The notes beneath the pieces are model-generated. The model had not been told where the DNA came from and did no database searches. It was given only the letters and a program-made list of their open reading frames with translations. A stretch of DNA of 25,968 bases, from assembly GCA_003519545.1 (NCBI GenBank), contig DOWN01000109.1, positions 1 to 25,968 of the forward strand, written 5' to 3'. Both the position numbers and the translations under genes were made by a program. The DNA is from Bacteroidota bacterium. Lineage in GTDB: Bacteria > Bacteroidota > Ignavibacteria > Tepidaquicellales > Tepidaquicellaceae. Numbering within the stretch: the stretch's first letter is position 1; every line of letters starts with the position of its first letter. Positions 7,705 to 16,171 of the stretch are shown here, one piece after another.

Positions 7705-8541
7705 CTAAGGTTTTGGGTTTTCGGATGTGAGGGAATTTTCCTCAGGGTCTTCGATATCTTTTGGTGAGTAATGCCTGCGTAACCAATATGAAAGTCCGTC
7801 AAGTCCCGGAAACAAAACTCTTTCCGTTATATTTACCTGATCAAGTTTATCTCTTATTTCCCATTTTAATTCTGCCGAAATAATTATACGGAAATATAAT
7901 TTCGGATTTTTTATTAACCATTCATCCATAATCGCCTTTGAATCTGACATTAACGAAAACAATGCGTGCTGATTTATAATCCTTTCATCAAGTGCCGGCG
8001 GTTCAAGAAACATTATAAATTTTTTCTTAGATAAATTTTTAAAATCTTTTAAAGAAACACAAACCTCTTCAAGCATTTCAGGTGTGAAAATATTAGAACC
8101 TTCTTCTTTTAATTCTCTTTTGAGTTTCAGGGGTAAAGATTCGTTTGACCTTACATAATTCACACACCAGATAACTCCGTCAATATTATACTTAAAAACA
8201 TTTGCGGTCGCAAAGTGTAAAGCAACATAAGGAGAATAAGTCCAGTCGAGAAGTCTTGTCGGTAATCCGTGGTGTTGTGCAACTGCGAGCCAGTTCCAGG
8301 ATGAATTTCCGGGTGCGGGATTTCTGTGAGCATATTTTTTAAAATTCCTAAGGAGATGTCCTTCTAACTGGTCATACTCACCGCCAAGTCTTATGAGAGT
8401 AGATTTTAATTTATATCGTGCATCCGAAAGCCCTCTGTAAACATAAGCCGATCTGAATCTTTTTAATTTTTTATCATAAGAATCTTTAAATAAAATTTCC
8501 TGTAAATCTTTCCATGAATTAATTCTGATATCATTTTTCAT
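7705..8541 (-). CDS. FRG-domain protein
   Basis: 278 aa from the chosen ATG at 8541. Reading further upstream in frame (to 8595) would overlap yifB by about 50 nt and add non-conserved residues; an ATG at 8553 is the other realistic choice. The FRG signature is clear: INSWKDLQEIL, YRG at residues 35-37, then AVAQHHGLPTRLLDWTYSP (about 86-104) and ALHFAT, PPALDERIINQHALFSL (181-197), and a C-terminal LFPGLDGLSYWLRRHY. No signal or membrane segment is present, so it is cytoplasmic. The FRG family is uncharacterised but often found among accessory and defence genes. It starts 1 nt after the yifB stop, suggesting co-transcription with der-yifB, and it neighbours a RES-Xre pair. Family is sure, activity unknown. 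Confidence 0.88.
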   Translation of the reverse strand: MKNDIRINSWKDLQEILFKDSYDKKLKRFRSAYVYRGLSDARYKLKSTLIRLGGEYDQLEGHLLRNFKKYAHRNPAPGNSSWNWLAVAQHHGLPTRLLDWTYSPYVALHFATANVFKYNIDGVIWCVNYVRSNESLPLKLKRELKEEGSNIFTPEMLEEVCVSLKDFKNLSKKKFIMFLEPPALDERIINQHALFSLMSDSKAIMDEWLIKNPKLYFRIIISAELKWEIRDKLDQVNITERVLFPGLDGLSYWLRRHYSPKDIEDPEENSLTSENPKP

Positions 8542-8542
8542 A

Positions 8543-10075
8543 TTAATATACATTCCAGTCTTCTCTGTCAAGAGAACGATATTGAACCGCTTCACTTATA
8601 TGTGCCGGTGTTATTTTTTCTGAACCGTCTAAATCTGCTATTGTCCTTGATACTTTTAAAATCCTGTCATAAGCCCTTGCTGATAATGCAAGTTTATTCA
8701 TAGCAAGTTTTAATATCTGTTCGCATTGCTCATCAATATCACAAAATAATTTTATATCTTTTGGTTCAATCTGTGAATTTGTATAAATTCCTTCCTTATC
8801 TTTGAATCTTTCCAATTGAACCTTTCTCGCATTTATTACTCTGTTTCTGATTTCTTCTGAACTTTCAGTTTTTTTCTTTGATGCAAGTTCATCAAAGGGA
8901 ACAGGATTCACCTGAATATGAATATCAATTCTGTCAAGAATAGGTCCGGATATTTTTGATAAATATTTTTGTATGTCATAATCTGAATACCTCTCCAGTT
9001 CTTTTTCGTTTGCTGCAGGAGTCGGATTCATCGCCGCCACAAACATAAAACTACAAGGGTATTCAACTGTTATTTTTGTTCTTGCTATCGTTACTTTTCT
9101 TTCTTCAAGAGGTTGCCTCATCACTTCCAAAACATTTTTTTTAAATTCAGTAAGTTCATCAAAAAATAAAACTCCGTTATGTGCAAAAGAAATTTCCCCC
9201 GGTTTTGCATTCACACCTCCTCCTACAATTGCTGTATCGCTTGCCGTATGGTGTGGTGACCTGAATGGGCGAGTTGCTACTATTGAATTTTCTTTTGATA
9301 AAATTCCCGCTATTGAATGTATCTTTGTTGTTTCAAGTGCTTCCTGAAGTGTCATAGGAGGCAATATAGACGGAAGTCTTTTTGCCAACATTGTTTTTCC
9401 TGAACCGGGTAATCCAATCAGAATAATATTATGTCCGCCGGCAGCCGCAACTTCCATAGCACGTTTAACTTCTGCCTGACCTTTCACATCTGAAAAATCA
9501 ACATTGTAACTGCTGTTCTCTTTGAACAACTCTTCAAGGTTCAGTTCAAACGGTGTAATTTTAATCTGATCTTGTAAAAATGAAATAACTGTTTTTATAT
9601 TATCAACAGGATAAATTTCAATACCTTCTATAAATGCGGCTTCCTTTGCATTTTCTGAGGGAATAATAACACCTTTGAAATTATTTTTTTTTGCTTCGGC
9701 AGTGATTGACAATACACCGGGTACAGGTCTGATATTTCCATCAAGTGAAAGTTCACCGACAAGTATATAATCTTTTAACTTAGATGATTTTATCATTCCT
9801 AAATCAGTGAGCAGTGCTATGGCAATCGGTAAATCAAATCCCGCACCTTCTTTTTTCAAATCTGCCGGAGAAAGATTTACAGTGTATCTTTTTATGGGAA
9901 AATTATATCCGTTTGTTTTAAGTGCCGCTATTACTCTGTCTTTAGACTCTTTAATTATACTGTCCGGCAAGCCCACAATAGAAAATGAAAATATTCCTCT
10001 TTCGGTATATGTTTCTACTCTTACAATATTTGCATCTATTCCAAATGTTGCTGCAGTAAAGACTTCGGCTATCAT
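8543..10075 (-). CDS. yifB: YifB/ComM-family Mg-chelatase-like AAA+ ATPase
   Basis: 510 aa, full length. The N-terminal ChlI/LonB-like domain (about 1-170) includes IVGLPDSIIKESKDRV and NLSPADLKKEGAGFDLPIA. The AAA+ domain has Walker A GLPGSGKT (221-228), FRSPHHTASD, Walker B VLFFDELTEF (302-311) and ISGPILDRIDIHI. The C-terminal ChlI-C segment contains LALSARAYDRILKVSRTIADLDG. ComM, a member, is a hexameric helicase that promotes branch migration during natural transformation. Oddity: the cysteine-rich insertion normal for the family (NPCPCG followed by a CxC) is here NPTPAANEKELERYSDYDI with no cysteine, so this copy appears to lack the usual metal-knuckle. It follows der by 9 nt and precedes the FRG gene by 1 nt on the same strand. 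No clear ribosome binding site is seen. Confidence 0.93.
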   Translation of the reverse strand: MIAEVFTAATFGIDANIVRVETYTERGIFSFSIVGLPDSIIKESKDRVIAALKTNGYNFPIKRYTVNLSPADLKKEGAGFDLPIAIALLTDLGMIKSSKLKDYILVGELSLDGNIRPVPGVLSITAEAKKNNFKGVIIPSENAKEAAFIEGIEIYPVDNIKTVISFLQDQIKITPFELNLEELFKENSSYNVDFSDVKGQAEVKRAMEVAAAGGHNIILIGLPGSGKTMLAKRLPSILPPMTLQEALETTKIHSIAGILSKENSIVATRPFRSPHHTASDTAIVGGGVNAKPGEISFAHNGVLFFDELTEFKKNVLEVMRQPLEERKVTIARTKITVEYPCSFMFVAAMNPTPAANEKELERYSDYDIQKYLSKISGPILDRIDIHIQVNPVPFDELASKKKTESSEEIRNRVINARKVQLERFKDKEGIYTNSQIEPKDIKLFCDIDEQCEQILKLAMNKLALSARAYDRILKVSRTIADLDGSEKITPAHISEAVQYRSLDREDWNVY

Positions 10076-10084
10076 TAAAAATTT

Positions 10085-11449
10085 TTAATTTTTCTTTTTA
10101 TAAACAAAAGTAACGGGAACACCTCTGAATCCAAACCTGCTTCTGAAATTATTCTCAAGATACTTTTTATAATTTTCAGGAATTATTTTTGGTTCATTAC
10201 AAAAAAAAGCAAAAACTGGTGGAGCAGTTTTTACCTGTGTAACATAGTTCAGTTTTAAATCTTTTCCCTGAACAGCAGGTGGTTGGTTTTTTAACTTTGC
10301 TTCTTCCAGAAAATCATTCAGTTCACTTGTCTTGATTTTTCGTTTTCTTTCTTCATAAATTTCTTTTGCAGATTCTAAAACTTTATGAATTCTTTGTTTT
10401 GTCAAAGCAGAAATAAAAATGATTTCCAGATATCCAAAACTTCTTAAATGTTCTTCAATTTTTTTCCTGATTATCTCCGCAGTCTTTGAATCTTTCTCCA
10501 CCAAATCCCATTTGTTTATGCAAAGTAAAATTCCTTTGTTCAAACTGACAACTTCATCAATAATTCTAATATCCTGTCTGTCTAATCTGAATATCGCATT
10601 CTTCATATCGGGTGTATCTCTGAACTGTTCCATAATCAATGTCGCATCTATAACAACAATTGCAACATCACATCTTTGGATTGCTTTATATGTTCTTACG
10701 GTTGAAAAAAATTCTAATGATTCATCTTTATCTATTTTTGATTTTTTTCTTAAACCTGCCGTATCAATTAATACAATTTCTTCATTGTAATATTTTAAAA
10801 CGGAGTCTATTGAATCTCTCGTTGTTCCGGGAATGTTTGTTACTATATTTCTTTCTTCTTTTAATAATGCATTTGTTAAGGATGATTTACCTGCATTTGG
10901 TCTGCCGACAATTGCAATTTTAAATCTTTCATCTTCCACTTCTTCAGTCTCTTCAATATCTTCAGTAATCATATCAAGCAGGTCTGCAACATTTCTTCCG
11001 TTTAATCCTGAAATTGATACCGGTTCATCAAATCCCAGTGAATAAAATTCAGATGAATTTATATCTCTTTCGTTGTTGTCTGATTTATTCGCAACAAGAA
11101 ATATTTTTTTGTCTCCTTTATATTTCCTGAGCAACTTTGCAATTTCTTTATCAACGGGATGTAAACCGTTTGCAGTATCAACTGTAAATATAATCTTATC
11201 TGATTCCTCAATTGCAATTTTAATCTGATCATTAATTGCTTTTTCAAATAACTCATCAGAATCAGGAACATATCCTCCTGTATCAATTAAGAAAAATTTT
11301 TTTCCTGTCCACTCGGCTTCACCGTAATTTCTGTCACGTGTTACTCCGCTTGTCGGATGCACTATTGCCTGACGTTTGCCTATTATTCGGTTAAATAATG
11401 TTGATTTACCCGTATTAGGTCTTCCTATTATTGCTATAACTTTACTCAT
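10085..11449 (-). CDS. der: Ribosome biogenesis GTPase Der (EngA)
   Basis: 454 aa, with the diagnostic two tandem GTPase domains and C-terminal KH-like domain. Domain 1: GRPNTGKST (9-17), GVTRDR, DTGG and NKSD. Domain 2: GRPNAGKSS (182-190), PGTTRDS, DTAG and NKWD (about 312-315). The C-terminus (YVTQVKTAPPVFAFFCNEP, then the FRSRFGFRGVPVTFVYK end) is the KH-like part. Der acts in 50S ribosomal subunit maturation and is usually essential. Oddity: between DAT (268-270) and the NKWD motif, domain 2 carries about 17 extra residues (around 271-288, LIMEQFRDTPDMKNAIFR) relative to the family pattern. It likely starts the der-yifB-FRG transcript from the 123-nt divergent gap at 11450-11572. Confidence 0.95.
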   Translation of the reverse strand: MSKVIAIIGRPNTGKSTLFNRIIGKRQAIVHPTSGVTRDRNYGEAEWTGKKFFLIDTGGYVPDSDELFEKAINDQIKIAIEESDKIIFTVDTANGLHPVDKEIAKLLRKYKGDKKIFLVANKSDNNERDINSSEFYSLGFDEPVSISGLNGRNVADLLDMITEDIEETEEVEDERFKIAIVGRPNAGKSSLTNALLKEERNIVTNIPGTTRDSIDSVLKYYNEEIVLIDTAGLRKKSKIDKDESLEFFSTVRTYKAIQRCDVAIVVIDATLIMEQFRDTPDMKNAIFRLDRQDIRIIDEVVSLNKGILLCINKWDLVEKDSKTAEIIRKKIEEHLRSFGYLEIIFISALTKQRIHKVLESAKEIYEERKRKIKTSELNDFLEEAKLKNQPPAVQGKDLKLNYVTQVKTAPPVFAFFCNEPKIIPENYKKYLENNFRSRFGFRGVPVTFVYKKKN

Positions 11450-11572
11450 ATTTTCAAAATATAAATGATTTAAGAGAATAAAAATTCAGAAACATTCGTT
11501 CCGGTATTTATGCTTTTTTTCAGACTAAAAATTTAAAATACAATTTATGATTTTTGTAAAAGATTAATTTTT

Positions 11573-12526
11573 ATGACATATATTTTGTTTGTAATTGGTT
11601 TTGCTTTACTTATTAAAGGTGCGGATTTACTTGTTGAAGGAGCCGCCTCCGTTGCAAAAAAATTTAAAATCTCAAACATCGTTATCGGTTTGACAATTGT
11701 GTCTTTCGGTACATCTGCTCCTGAACTGGTTGTGAATTTATTCGCAAGTATATCCGGTAATAATGAAATTGCTGTAGGTAATATTTTAGGAAGTAACATC
11801 GCAAATATTTTATTAATTCTCGGAATATCTGCAATTATCTATCCGCTTCGTGTTCAGAAAAATACTGTGTGGAAAGAAATTCCTCTGAGTTTATTGGCGG
11901 GATTAGTGATTCTTGTTATGGGAAATGATATTTTTCTTGATGGGTATTCACACAACGAAATTTCCAGGACTGACGGATTAACTCTTCTCGGTTTTTTCAG
12001 TATTTTTATGGTTTATGTTTTTGCTATTGCAAGAGAAAATCCGGAAGAAGTTTCCGGTGACGTTAAAGAGTTGACAACTTTTAAATCTGTTTTGTTTATT
12101 TTGCTTGGATTGACAGGATTAATTTTAGGAGGTAAATGGATTGTTGATGGTGCTGTTGAAATTTCACTCGGTTTAGGTATGAGTCAGTCTCTTGTCGGTT
12201 TGACAATTGTTGCAGTTGGTACTTCTCTTCCCGAACTTGCTACAAGTGCAGTCGCCGCTTATAAAAAACAATCTGATATCGCAATTGGAAATGTTGTCGG
12301 TTCAAATATATTTAATATTTTCTGGATTTTAGGTTTAAGTGCCACTATAAAACCTATGCCGCTTACACCTGCCAACAACATTGATATTATGATGGTTGTA
12401 CTTGCAAGTCTTCTTCTGTTTTTAAGTATTTTTATTTTTGGCAGACATCAAATCGGAAGAAAAGAAGGAATTTTATTTGTTCTTATTTATGTTTTATATA
12501 CGGTCTATTTGATTATCAATGTCTAA
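11573..12526 (+). CDS. Calcium/sodium antiporter, CaCA family (YrbG-like)
   Basis: 317 aa, usual length, with about ten hydrophobic segments. The two inverted alpha repeats that form the ion site are unmistakable. Repeat 1 has GLTIVSFGTSAPEL (about 39-52) and GNILGSNIANI (69-79). Repeat 2 has GLTIVAVGTSLPEL (about 209-222) and GNVVGSNIFNI (239-249). Each retains the acidic residue of the PEL motif. The family exchanges Ca2+ for Na+ (sometimes with K+) across the inner membrane. The start is the first ATG and gives a hydrophobic first helix. The 123 nt upstream (11450-11572) separate it from the divergent der and must hold its promoter. Its stop overlaps the next gene's first possible ATG by 8 nt, implying coupled expression with a TonB receptor. 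Confidence 0.93.
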   Translation: MTYILFVIGFALLIKGADLLVEGAASVAKKFKISNIVIGLTIVSFGTSAPELVVNLFASISGNNEIAVGNILGSNIANILLILGISAIIYPLRVQKNTVWKEIPLSLLAGLVILVMGNDIFLDGYSHNEISRTDGLTLLGFFSIFMVYVFAIARENPEEVSGDVKELTTFKSVLFILLGLTGLILGGKWIVDGAVEISLGLGMSQSLVGLTIVAVGTSLPELATSAVAAYKKQSDIAIGNVVGSNIFNIFWILGLSATIKPMPLTPANNIDIMMVVLASLLLFLSIFIFGRHQIGRKEGILFVLIYVLYTVYLIINV

Positions 12527-14837
12527 TATTTTTATGAAATTATTTTTTATTTTTTTAATTCTGTTATTTTCCAATGAACTTTTTTCTCAGCAAAACGGAA
12601 GCATTCAAGGAATAATTCTTGATGAAGAAACTCAATCACCTATTGAAGGTGCTATAATTGAAATTTTAAGTGCCGATAATACTTCAATTGAAAAACTTTC
12701 AGGTTTAAAAACTCAGACAAATGAGAATGGTGAGTTTGTTCTCAAAGAATTAAACTTTGGAAATTATCAAATTAAAGTTTCGGCAATCGGTTATGAACCA
12801 ATTTTAAAAACCGATCTTGTAATTTATGCAAGCAGACCTCTTGAAGTTACTTTAATACTGACTCCTCAAGGTTTTTCAACAGATGAAATTAATGTTCAGG
12901 CAAATTTTTTCCAAAAGAAGTCCGACATAAATATAAGTTTTCTCAATCTAGATTATGAAGAAATTCGTCGTGCTCCCGGAGCAGTTGAAGACATCTCCCG
13001 GATGTTGCAATCCGCACCGGGTGTTTCAATTGGCAATGATCAAAGAAATGATTTGATAGTAAGAGGCGGATCTCCATCTGAAAATTTAATTCTGATTGAC
13101 GGTATCGAAATTCCTAATATAAATCACTTTGGAACTCAGGGTTCTTCAAGCGGTGCTATCTCGTTTATTAACTCAAAATTCATTCTTGATGCTGATATGT
13201 TCACAGGTGGATTTCCATCTTTATATGGTGACAGACTTTCAAGTGTATTAAATATTAAATTCAGAGAAGGCAGTTATAAAAATCATTTTCAGGATATAAA
13301 TCTTTCTATTGCCGGTTTTGGCGGAATATTTGAAGGTCCAATATCTGATAAAGCATCTTATCTTTTTTCTGTGAGAAGAAGTTATCTTGAGTTAATTCAA
13401 AATTCAATCCGCCTTGCAGCCGTTCCTAATTACTGGGATATAAATATGAAAATTAATTTTAATGCGGGAATAAATGATAAACTTACTTTGATTGGATTTT
13501 CAGGAATTGATAAAATTGAATTTTCAGGTGAAACTGAAGATGATAATCCTTATGGAAAATCTAACGCTAATCAAAATGCTTTTGTTGCCGGGCTAAACTG
13601 GACAAGATTATTTTCAAATGGTTATTTACAGTCTGTTGTTTCAAATTCATATTCTGGTTATGATATTATTCAGTTTGAGATAAATGATGAATCTATAACA
13701 AGATTTAAAAGTAATGCTTATGAAAATGAATTAACTTTTAAATCCGATTTAAATTTCAGATTGAATAATTTCTTAACTTTAAATTCAGGTATAGGCGGAA
13801 AATATATAAATCTGAAAAATGAATTATTCCTTAAAGGAGATACTAACGCTGCAGGATATATATACGAAGCAATTGATGCCGATGCGAAAACTAATACCTA
13901 TAAATTATTCGGTCATATTAACCTTACCTCAAAGTTTTTTAATGATAAGTTTATTTTAAACACGGGATTCAGAGTTGATAGATTTGATTATATAAGACTT
14001 AAAAATACTTTCTCTCCGAGAATAGGAATTTCATATAAGTTAAATCAGTCAACAGCATTAAACGGAGCATACGGTATATTCTTTCAGAATCCTCAGTATA
14101 TATGGGTTACATCACATCCTGAAAATTACAAACTCAACAGCATTAGAAGTGAACATTTCATTGCCGGCATAGAACATTTTTTTAATGATGAAATAAAAGC
14201 AACTCTGGAAGTTTATGAAAAGCGGTATAAAGATTATCCCGTATGGAAAGACATACCAACTTTTATTTTAATTGATGGTGGTGCTGATAACGGTCCTAAT
14301 ATTGTTGGTGAAGCAGTTAGTGCAGGAAACGGATATGTCAGAGGAATTGATTTTTCCATTCAGAAAAAACTAACTAAAAATGGTTTATATGGTTTAATAA
14401 ATTATTCATACAGTAATTCCGGTTTCACTGCTATTGAAGGTGGTGAAAAGCCCGGTGAATTTGATCCCGGTCATCAGTTTACTATTATTGCAGGTTACCA
14501 ATTTAAAAATGACTGGTTGGTTGGAATTAAATGGAAATATGCAGGAGGTCGTCCTTATACACCATATAATATTGCTTTATCTGAGCAGAACAATCGTGGA
14601 ATTTTTGCAACAACTGATTTCAATAGTGTCAGATATCCTTATTATATGAGGATTGATTTAAGAGTTGATAAAAAATTTAATTTCAAAAAAGTTAGTGTTG
14701 TCGGTTATCTAGAAATTCAAAATTTATTTAACAGAGAAAATATTTATAACTATTTTTGGAACGAACAAAAAAATAAACTCGGTACAATATATCAATGGGC
14801 TTTCTTTCCGGTCGGTGGTGTTAGCGTTCAGTTTTAA
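12519..14837 (+). CDS. TonB-dependent outer-membrane receptor with carboxypeptidase-like N-domain
   Basis: 772 aa. Two starts are possible. ATG 12519 overlaps the antiporter by 8 nt; ATG 12534 (residue 6) gives a cleaner signal peptide ending ELFSQ. After the signal comes a CarboxypepD-regulatory beta-sandwich (GSIQGIILDEETQSPIEGA to about residue 112). The plug domain follows (about 130-245), with APGAVEDISRMLQSAPGVS, DLIVRGGSPSENLILIDGIE and FTGGFPSLYGDRLSSVLNI. A large strand-rich barrel ends in VGGVSVQF, whose terminal Phe suits BAM insertion. Such receptors import ligands with TonB/ExbBD energy. No SusD partner follows and the cargo is not evident. Overlap with the antiporter suggests co-transcription, though a calcium link is speculative. 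The convergent next gene ends 2 nt away. Confidence 0.92.
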   Translation: MSNIFMKLFFIFLILLFSNELFSQQNGSIQGIILDEETQSPIEGAIIEILSADNTSIEKLSGLKTQTNENGEFVLKELNFGNYQIKVSAIGYEPILKTDLVIYASRPLEVTLILTPQGFSTDEINVQANFFQKKSDINISFLNLDYEEIRRAPGAVEDISRMLQSAPGVSIGNDQRNDLIVRGGSPSENLILIDGIEIPNINHFGTQGSSSGAISFINSKFILDADMFTGGFPSLYGDRLSSVLNIKFREGSYKNHFQDINLSIAGFGGIFEGPISDKASYLFSVRRSYLELIQNSIRLAAVPNYWDINMKINFNAGINDKLTLIGFSGIDKIEFSGETEDDNPYGKSNANQNAFVAGLNWTRLFSNGYLQSVVSNSYSGYDIIQFEINDESITRFKSNAYENELTFKSDLNFRLNNFLTLNSGIGGKYINLKNELFLKGDTNAAGYIYEAIDADAKTNTYKLFGHINLTSKFFNDKFILNTGFRVDRFDYIRLKNTFSPRIGISYKLNQSTALNGAYGIFFQNPQYIWVTSHPENYKLNSIRSEHFIAGIEHFFNDEIKATLEVYEKRYKDYPVWKDIPTFILIDGGADNGPNIVGEAVSAGNGYVRGIDFSIQKKLTKNGLYGLINYSYSNSGFTAIEGGEKPGEFDPGHQFTIIAGYQFKNDWLVGIKWKYAGGRPYTPYNIALSEQNNRGIFATTDFNSVRYPYYMRIDLRVDKKFNFKKVSVVGYLEIQNLFNRENIYNYFWNEQKNKLGTIYQWAFFPVGGVSVQF

Positions 14838-14839
14838 TT

Positions 14840-16117
14840 TTACTTCATCAAAACAATTTTTTGCACAGTTTTATTTCCGCCTGCATTCATTACAATAAAA
14901 TAAATTCCTGAACTTTTATTTGTAGCTATCCATTTAAATTCAGAAGTCCCGCGGTTTAATTTACCGTTATATAATTCCTCAATTTTCTCACCGCTCGAAT
15001 TATAAATACTTAAACTAACTTCCGAACTTTCTTTTAAATTCACTTTTATATTTGTAATTGGGTTAAAAGGATTTGGAAAACATTCAATCAATTGATAATC
15101 ATTTATCAAATCTGAGTTTTTAATATTAGTTAATCCGTTCAGATCAATTGAATAAACTCCGTTTGCCTGCAAACCTGCATATAATCTTCCGTTATGAATC
15201 ATCAGTTCATATATAATGCATCCGGCTGGTAATCCTGAAGTTATATTACTCCAGTTAAAATTAAAATTTTCATCAATATAAACTCCATAAGGATTTGGAC
15301 TTATTAAACTATAAACTCCCGTTATTAATTTATTATTGTGTCGGATAATATCGGTGAAAATACTGTTTTGAGATAATTCTAAACTCCCCGCTTGAGTCCA
15401 GTTATTCCCGTTATCGGTTGAAACAAATAATTTCCGTAACTCTCCGCAAATTAATTTATCATTTATTTTTATAATTGAATTTGTCGGTGTTGACATATCA
15501 GGGTTTGCCGTTAATCCATTATTGGTGGGTCTTGTCCAGTTATATCCATTATTTGTTGAATAAGAAACTCCATGCCTGTGTGCTGCAAATACTGTATCTC
15601 CACTTGCATAAAAATTATTTATCACTGACATATTGTGTCCACTTATTCCTGTCCAGTTAAATCCACCGTTGGAAGAAATATATAATGCAGTTCCTCCGTT
15701 TAAAAAAGCAATTATATTACTTTTGTTTTTTATCATCGTAAACACACCGGGTCCAAATTGAGAATTAACATTATTCAATACCCAGTTAACTCCGTTATTT
15801 GTTGATATTGCAACACCTTTTTCATAAGTCCCTGCTATTACTGTATCATTAAATGAAATCATTGAAAAAATTCCGCTCGGATTAAACCCCATATTCACTA
15901 ATGAAAAACTTATTCCATAATCAGTAGATACAAATATTTCTCCTGAAGTAAAAATATTTGTTCTCGCACCGGCAAACATTTTGTCGGATGTTTTTACAAT
16001 ACTCGTAATGTTTTTTGAAGCAAGTCCTGTGGAAGAAACCCACTGACCGTTAATATTCTGTGAGAATAAAAAAAGAAAAGAAAGAATAGAAAGAATAGAA
16101 AGTAATATACGTTTCAT
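14840..16117 (-). CDS. Secreted Asp-box repeat protein with T9SS type A sorting domain
   Basis: 425 aa. A signal peptide (1-20, FLFLFSQ) is followed by a beta-propeller-like region with repeated Asp-box turns of the S-x-(D/N)-x-G-x-x-(W/F) type. These include STDYGISF (near 64), STNNGVNW (105), SSNGGFNW (148), STNNGYNW (187) and STDNGNNW (233). The C-terminal 80 residues are a type A sorting domain: FPNPFNPITNIKVNL, IYNSSGEKIEELYNG, then SSGIYFIVMNAGG and a basic VQKIVLMK end. Proteins of this build are carried across the outer membrane by the type IX system and usually anchored or released. Asp-box propellers occur in sialidases and in YCF48-like proteins; no sialidase active site is visible, so the enzymatic role is unknown. 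It converges on the TonB receptor. Confidence 0.88.
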   Translation of the reverse strand: MKRILLSILSILSFLFLFSQNINGQWVSSTGLASKNITSIVKTSDKMFAGARTNIFTSGEIFVSTDYGISFSLVNMGFNPSGIFSMISFNDTVIAGTYEKGVAISTNNGVNWVLNNVNSQFGPGVFTMIKNKSNIIAFLNGGTALYISSNGGFNWTGISGHNMSVINNFYASGDTVFAAHRHGVSYSTNNGYNWTRPTNNGLTANPDMSTPTNSIIKINDKLICGELRKLFVSTDNGNNWTQAGSLELSQNSIFTDIIRHNNKLITGVYSLISPNPYGVYIDENFNFNWSNITSGLPAGCIIYELMIHNGRLYAGLQANGVYSIDLNGLTNIKNSDLINDYQLIECFPNPFNPITNIKVNLKESSEVSLSIYNSSGEKIEELYNGKLNRGTSEFKWIATNKSSGIYFIVMNAGGNKTVQKIVLMK

Positions 16118-16120
16118 TTT

Positions 16121-16153
16121 TAATCAGTTTTAATTTCCCCCTAAAACCGATTA
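16121..16153. promoter_or_regulatory. Imperfect inverted repeat upstream of the Asp-box protein gene
   Basis: TAATCAGTTTT (16121-16131) pairs with AAAACCGATTA (16143-16153) at 10 of 11 positions around an 11-nt loop. It starts 4 nt upstream of the start codon at 16117 and lies in the 54-nt gap after the CarB half. Read on the minus strand the loop holds AGGGGGAAA, a strong purine run placed too far upstream (about 18 nt) for a simple ribosome site. There is no T-run for a terminator. It might be an operator or a leader hairpin. Confidence 0.3.
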
Positions 16154-16171
16154 ATCTTAATTAATATAATA

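Noticed and set aside
8542..8595. N-terminal extension of the FRG protein overlapping yifB
   Set aside because: The added residues are encoded by conserved yifB sequence in another frame; the FRG domain starts naturally after the ATG at 8541 (or 8553).
16072..16106. Purine-rich AGAAAGAAT-like repeat
   Set aside because: It encodes the Leu/Ser/Ile-rich signal peptide of the Asp-box protein on the other strand; simple coding bias explains it.
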